Positions 62,353-64,000 of a DNA stretch of 64,000 bases are shown piece by piece. This DNA is from Arthrobacter ipis (GTDB lineage Bacteria > Actinomycetota > Actinomycetes > Actinomycetales > Micrococcaceae): NCBI RefSeq assembly GCF_014694315.1, contig NZ_JAAOXD010000003.1, positions 62,001-126,000 on the forward strand. The letters are read 5' to 3'. A program made the translations under genes and the position numbers. The stretch's first letter is position 1. The number at the start of each line of letters is the position of its first letter. Below the pieces are notes generated by a model that saw only the letters and a list, made by a program, of their open reading frames with translations, was not told the origin of the DNA and ran no database searches.

Positions 62353-63273
62353 TTAGTCCTTCTTCATGGTGGGGCGGGTAAGCGGGTAAGCCACGTCGGC
62401 GAGCCGGGCCGAGTCGGGCGCCCAGCTGTTGACGTTCAGCGTTCCCTGCCCGCCGAAGAGGGGCCACGTGTGCAGCGGTGCTGCCCACTCATCGGTTGCG
62501 ACAAGCACGACGTCGACCGGCAGGTCCGCCGGGTGCCCTTGCGTGCCGCTGGGGAAACGGATGTAGCTGGCCAAGCGGCCATCGGGGGACAGATGCGGGA
62601 ACCAGTCCACGGTGTCGCTCGTGAGGAGCTGCTCGGGGCCTTTGTTGTTAGCCCCGCCGCCGTTGGGCGTGCTGCCGCCGGAGACACGCACTCGTGCCAG
62701 CTGGGCGTGGCCGGGCTGGCTGGTGAAAGCCTCGGTATTGAAATACAGCCAGTCGCCGTCCGGCGAGTACTCGGGCCCGTCGCAGTGGCCGCCGACGCTG
62801 ACGGGTGTGGACGCGCCGCCGCCAGCCGGGATGGTCATGAGCCTGCCCGGCCGGGTGAAGTCGCCGGCCTCGATATTGACGTAGGCCAGTTCCTGCCCGT
62901 CCGGGCTGACGCCGTGGAGGAAGTGGAAGGAACCGTCGTCCTCAGTGATGCGCGTAGCCTGGCCGCCGGCCAGGGCCGCACGATAGATGTGGTCATCGTT
63001 GGCCGAGAGGAAGATGTGCTCGCCGTCAGGGTCCAGGACATGCTCGTTGTTTAGGTCCGGGATCCCGGCCAGCGGGACCTTGCTGAGGCTCCGGCTGGCG
63101 ACGTCGAGCCTCCACAGCTTCCCGTCGCCGTTGAGGACCAGTGCCGCGCCGTCGAGCGTCCAGTTGGGCGCCTCCAGGAGCACGTCCTCGGTGGCGAAGA
63201 CAAGGCCGCGCTCGCCGGTGGCGGAGGCAATCCAGACCTCACACCGCTGGCCGGGCTGAAGTGTGCGGATCAT
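62353..63273 (-). CDS. TolB-like beta-propeller protein
   Basis: 306 residues of WD40/PD40-type repeats (GVSPDGQELAYVNIEAG, YSPDGDWLYFNTEAF, LSPDGRLASYIRFPSG) without a signal peptide. In sugar clusters such propellers occur beside oxidoreductases and isomerases, and are sometimes lyases of oligogalacturonate type. Catalytic function not clear. It overlaps no neighbour but lies two bases from the Gfo/Idh/MocA gene. Confidence 0.85.
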   Translation of the reverse strand: MIRTLQPGQRCEVWIASATGERGLVFATEDVLLEAPNWTLDGAALVLNGDGKLWRLDVASRSLSKVPLAGIPDLNNEHVLDPDGEHIFLSANDDHIYRAALAGGQATRITEDDGSFHFLHGVSPDGQELAYVNIEAGDFTRPGRLMTIPAGGGASTPVSVGGHCDGPEYSPDGDWLYFNTEAFTSQPGHAQLARVRVSGGSTPNGGGANNKGPEQLLTSDTVDWFPHLSPDGRLASYIRFPSGTQGHPADLPVDVVLVATDEWAAPLHTWPLFGGQGTLNVNSWAPDSARLADVAYPLTRPTMKKD

Positions 63274-63324
63274 TGCGCGTTCCTCTGGATTCGGGGTTAG
63301 TTCGCTGCTGGGCGTGTTCCACAG

Positions 63325-63385
63325 AGTTTTTGTCCAGATATCGTCCCCAAAAGGCACTCTTGCTCGCGATATCTGCACAAAAACT
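63325..63385. repeat. palindrome family D, well-preserved copy
   Basis: AGTTTTTGTCCAGATATCG (63325-63343) pairs with 63367-63385, 18 of 19 bases, around a 23-base centre. It lies between two same-strand genes, so it may be a REP-like element or an attenuator in the sugar operon. A degenerate copy lies at 34433-34494. Confidence 0.8.
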
Positions 63386-63401
63386 TCACAAGGAAATCGG
63401 G

Positions 63402-64000
63402 TCAGTCCTTGCTGCTGAAGGCTGCGTCGAAGCTGGTCTGGGATGCGGGGAAGTCGTATTTTTTGAGGTTCGCGAGGGCTTCGGGGGCGCCGTGGAGGCG
63501 GTCCATGCCGGCGTCTTCCCATTCGATGCTGATGGGGCCGGTGTAGCCGATGGCGGTGAGGGCGCGGAAGGAGGATTCCCAGGGGACGTCGCCGCGTCCG
63601 GCTGAGACGAAGTCCCAGCCGCGGCGGGGGTCGCCCCAGGGCAGGTGGGAGCCGAGGACGGTGTTCCGGCCGGTGGGGCGGAGCTTGGTGTCCTTGCAGT
63701 CGACGTGGTAGATCCGGTCCTTGAAGTCCCAGATGAAGGAGACGGGGTCGATGCCCTGCCACATGAAGTGCGAGGGGTCCCAGTTTAGGCCGAACGCTTC
63801 GCGGTGGCCGATCGCTTCGAGGGTCCGGACGGTGGTCCAGTAGTCGTAGGCGATCTCGGACGGGTGGACTTCGTGGGCGAAGCGGACCCCGCATTCGTCG
63901 AAGACGTCCAGGATGGGGTTCCAGCGGTCGGCGAAGTCCTGGTAGCCGGCCTCGATGACCTTTTCCGGAACGGGCGGGAACATGGCGACGTACTGCCAGA
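63402..64000 (-). CDS. sugar phosphate isomerase/epimerase (5' partial)
   Basis: At least 199 residues of a xylose-isomerase-type TIM barrel: FAHEVHPSEIAYDYWTTV, NWDPSHFMWQGIDPVSFIWD, YHVDCKDTKL and GPISIEWEDAGMDR (metal ligands Glu, Asp, His, Glu). The frame is open to the window end (W-Q-Y-V-A precede the ATG at 63983), so the N-terminus lies outside. It joins the two upstream-coded genes in a probable sugar catabolic set. Confidence 0.9.
   Translation of the reverse strand, partial: WQYVAMFPPVPEKVIEAGYQDFADRWNPILDVFDECGVRFAHEVHPSEIAYDYWTTVRTLEAIGHREAFGLNWDPSHFMWQGIDPVSFIWDFKDRIYHVDCKDTKLRPTGRNTVLGSHLPWGDPRRGWDFVSAGRGDVPWESSFRALTAIGYTGPISIEWEDAGMDRLHGAPEALANLKKYDFPASQTSFDAAFSSKD

Overview
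The window is high-GC DNA with the gene content and order of a Micrococcales actinobacterium, most like Arthrobacter or Pseudarthrobacter. This is inferred from protein style and from the core-gene neighbourhood (pyrE, a NagD-type phosphatase, a TrmH-like methylase, fbaA, a DUF3151 gene, purA), not from a database search. No prophage, integrase, transposase or CRISPR array was seen.

Layout. 1-12.5 kb: a 5'-truncated IclR regulator, a two-domain cupredoxin, a quinone-oxidoreductase-like enzyme, nadE, an FAD monooxygenase, pyrE, a Tat-type hydrolase, a NagD-like phosphatase, a TrmH/SpoU methylase, fbaA, a DUF3151 protein, a uracil-DNA-glycosylase-like protein and a MetE-like methyltransferase. 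12.8-16.5 kb: purA, then an ECF sigma factor with a membrane-anchored putative anti-sigma factor and a secreted Ala/Pro-rich protein. Two near-identical ECF-type promoters occur here, each followed by a hairpin with the same C-rich loop. 16.5-22.5 kb: a minus-strand operon acs-sfnG-metY-CoA-binding protein, headed by a SAM-I (S-box) riboswitch whose P1 stem overlaps the acs Shine-Dalgarno sequence. 22.5-31 kb: small housekeeping and hypothetical genes, a DUF559-like gene between two copies of one palindrome, and purS-purQ-purL.

31-39.3 kb: two large secreted S8 proteases flank an opposing operon with two proteins resembling Streptomyces subtilisin inhibitors (one a lipoprotein, one apparently cytoplasmic) and a glycosylase-like protein. 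39.3-48.1 kb: a MarR regulator with a probable operator, two small related proteins, lysC, recR, a very long dnaX, the SRP RNA, an NIF3/YqfO-like domain protein, tRNA-Ser(GGA) and a DUF2236 protein. 48.2-54.7 kb: an FAD monooxygenase pseudogene broken by a 31-bp tandem duplication, a four-repeat acidic protein, an aquaporin, an M23 peptidase, a gene-poor stretch and a metallophosphoesterase. 54.7-64 kb: a Stealth-type sugar phosphotransferase, HAD, LytR_C, TetR, FrnE/DsbA and GT4 genes, then a minus-strand sugar-related cluster (Gfo/Idh/MocA, TolB-like propeller, sugar isomerase) that runs off the end.

Strongest leads: (1) the ECF sigma locus with two matching promoter-hairpin units, one ending in a terminator and so a candidate small RNA; (2) SAM-riboswitch control of an acetyl-CoA synthetase grouped with sulfur-assimilation genes, which suggests recycling of acetate released by MetY; (3) the protease/inhibitor island; (4) several families of long intergenic palindromes, one of which brackets a single gene like a cassette.
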